DNA of 33,372 nucleotides from an uncultured Mycoplasmatota bacterium. GTDB lineage: Bacteria > Bacillota_I > Bacilli_A > RF39 > UBA660. The translations under genes were made by a program, and so were the position numbers. Below, piece by piece: positions 33,002 through 33,372 of the stretch (position 1 is the stretch's first letter; each line of letters opens with the position of its first letter). Location of the stretch: assembly GCA_947649355.1 (NCBI GenBank), contig CANSRG010000011.1:1-33372 (forward strand), in the 5' to 3' direction. Under the pieces are notes generated by a model. That model had not been told where the DNA came from. It saw only the letters and a list, made by a program, of their open reading frames with translations, and made no database searches.

Positions 33002-33372
33002 ATGAAAAAGAAAAAAATATTATTAGTAGTGGGAATACTAATAGGAGTATTAAGTGTAGTTGGAGTCTCTTATGCAATATGGCAACTAACGCTTAAGCAA
33101 ACAGGAACAAATGTAGTTTCAACAGGATGCTTTAATATCACATTTGAAGGAGAAAATGACATTCATTTAGATAATGCTTATCCAATGAGTACCAATGAAC
33201 TAGAAGATTTTTTAAAGACTGCAACCCCTTATCATTTTACCATCACAAATACATGTGAATCCTCAGCAAATGCAGTTATAAATTTAGAAACACTTGGGGT
33301 AGAAGGAAAGAAATTACCTGATGAAGCTCTTGGGATATCATTGTTTAATGGAAAGTTTTCTAATCTTGGAGA
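33002..33372 (+). CDS. SipW-type surface protein, N-terminal part (cut by window end)
   Basis: The first 123 codons of a paralogue of the gene at 23614. It starts MKKKKILLVVGILIG, has one hydrophobic helix (about residues 6-25) ending GVSYAIWQLTLKQTG, and the conserved Cys43 (TGCFNITF) and Cys85 (ITNTCE). The ATG at 33002 follows AGGAAG (32992-32997). The similarity to the 23614 product is strongest in the helix and the first Cys region; the rest is diverged. What the C-terminal part carries lies outside the window. It is under the second G-run promoter. Confidence 0.8.
   Translation, partial: MKKKKILLVVGILIGVLSVVGVSYAIWQLTLKQTGTNVVSTGCFNITFEGENDIHLDNAYPMSTNELEDFLKTATPYHFTITNTCESSANAVINLETLGVEGKKLPDEALGISLFNGKFSNLG

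Noticed and set aside
32902-33096. 64-codon ORF overlapping the start of the last gene
   Set aside because: It runs out of frame through the signal helix of the clear SipW-type paralogue and has no ribosome-binding site.
131-33372. Mycoplasma-type code with TGA read as Trp
   Set aside because: TGA is the natural stop of bceR, the XRE regulator, the 464-aa protein and prpC, and Trp is encoded by TGG throughout.

Overview
The window comes from a low-GC Bacillota (Firmicutes) chromosome. Both PolC and a short-type DnaE are present. The cell-wall genes are of Gram-positive type (PrkC with PASTA domains, a DacF/DacA-type carboxypeptidase). The order prpC-prkC-rsgA-rpe with a convergent rpmB is the Bacillus order. 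TGA ends several genes and TGG encodes Trp, so the code is the standard one and this is not a Mycoplasma-like lineage. Many surface proteins carry an N-terminus of the kind processed by SipW-type signal peptidase. Together with the very AT-rich DNA, this fits an uncultured, host-associated Bacilli or Erysipelotrichia-like organism. That placement is inference.

Layout. 1-4850: a BceRS two-component system and BceAB ABC transporter (antimicrobial-peptide sensing and detoxification), with a previously easy-to-miss 38-codon membrane ORF at the operon end and candidate BceR operators. 4860-10150: a small cysteine hydrolase of permuted papain-like type, then a 1531-residue membrane-anchored protein with a carbohydrate-binding module, a transglutaminase-like Cys/His region, an F5/8C domain, Ig-like repeats and a Pro-rich stalk. 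10155-13400: rarA, a D,D-carboxypeptidase and a membrane-tethered XRE regulator, probably one operon. 13400-14870: a SipW-type surface protein. 14930-18990: prpC-prkC-rsgA-rpe, tightly packed and translationally coupled, meeting rpmB on the opposite strand. 19330-19630: yneF (UPF0154). 19640-23400: a 1222-residue SipW-type Ig-repeat protein with an inserted globular domain. 23460-25270: a SipW-type BspA/DUF285 leucine-rich-repeat protein. 25340-32850: a dnaE-polC operon. 32850-end: the start of a further SipW-type paralogue, cut by the window edge.

The most interesting signal is regulatory. Two paralogous surface-protein genes (starts at 23614 and 33002) each have an uninterrupted run of ten G inside the spacer between a TTGACT -35 and a TACAAT/TAGAAT -10. 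The present spacers are 19 and 20 bp. Gain or loss of G by slippage would bring them to or from the usual 17 bp, so these look like phase-variable promoters that switch surface proteins independently. The proteins themselves contain near-identical internal repeats (36-bp Pro-rich units, 78/156-bp LRR units) that could add structural variation. No tRNA, rRNA, CRISPR array, insertion sequence or phage gene was seen. No gene-free stretch exceeds 300 bases.
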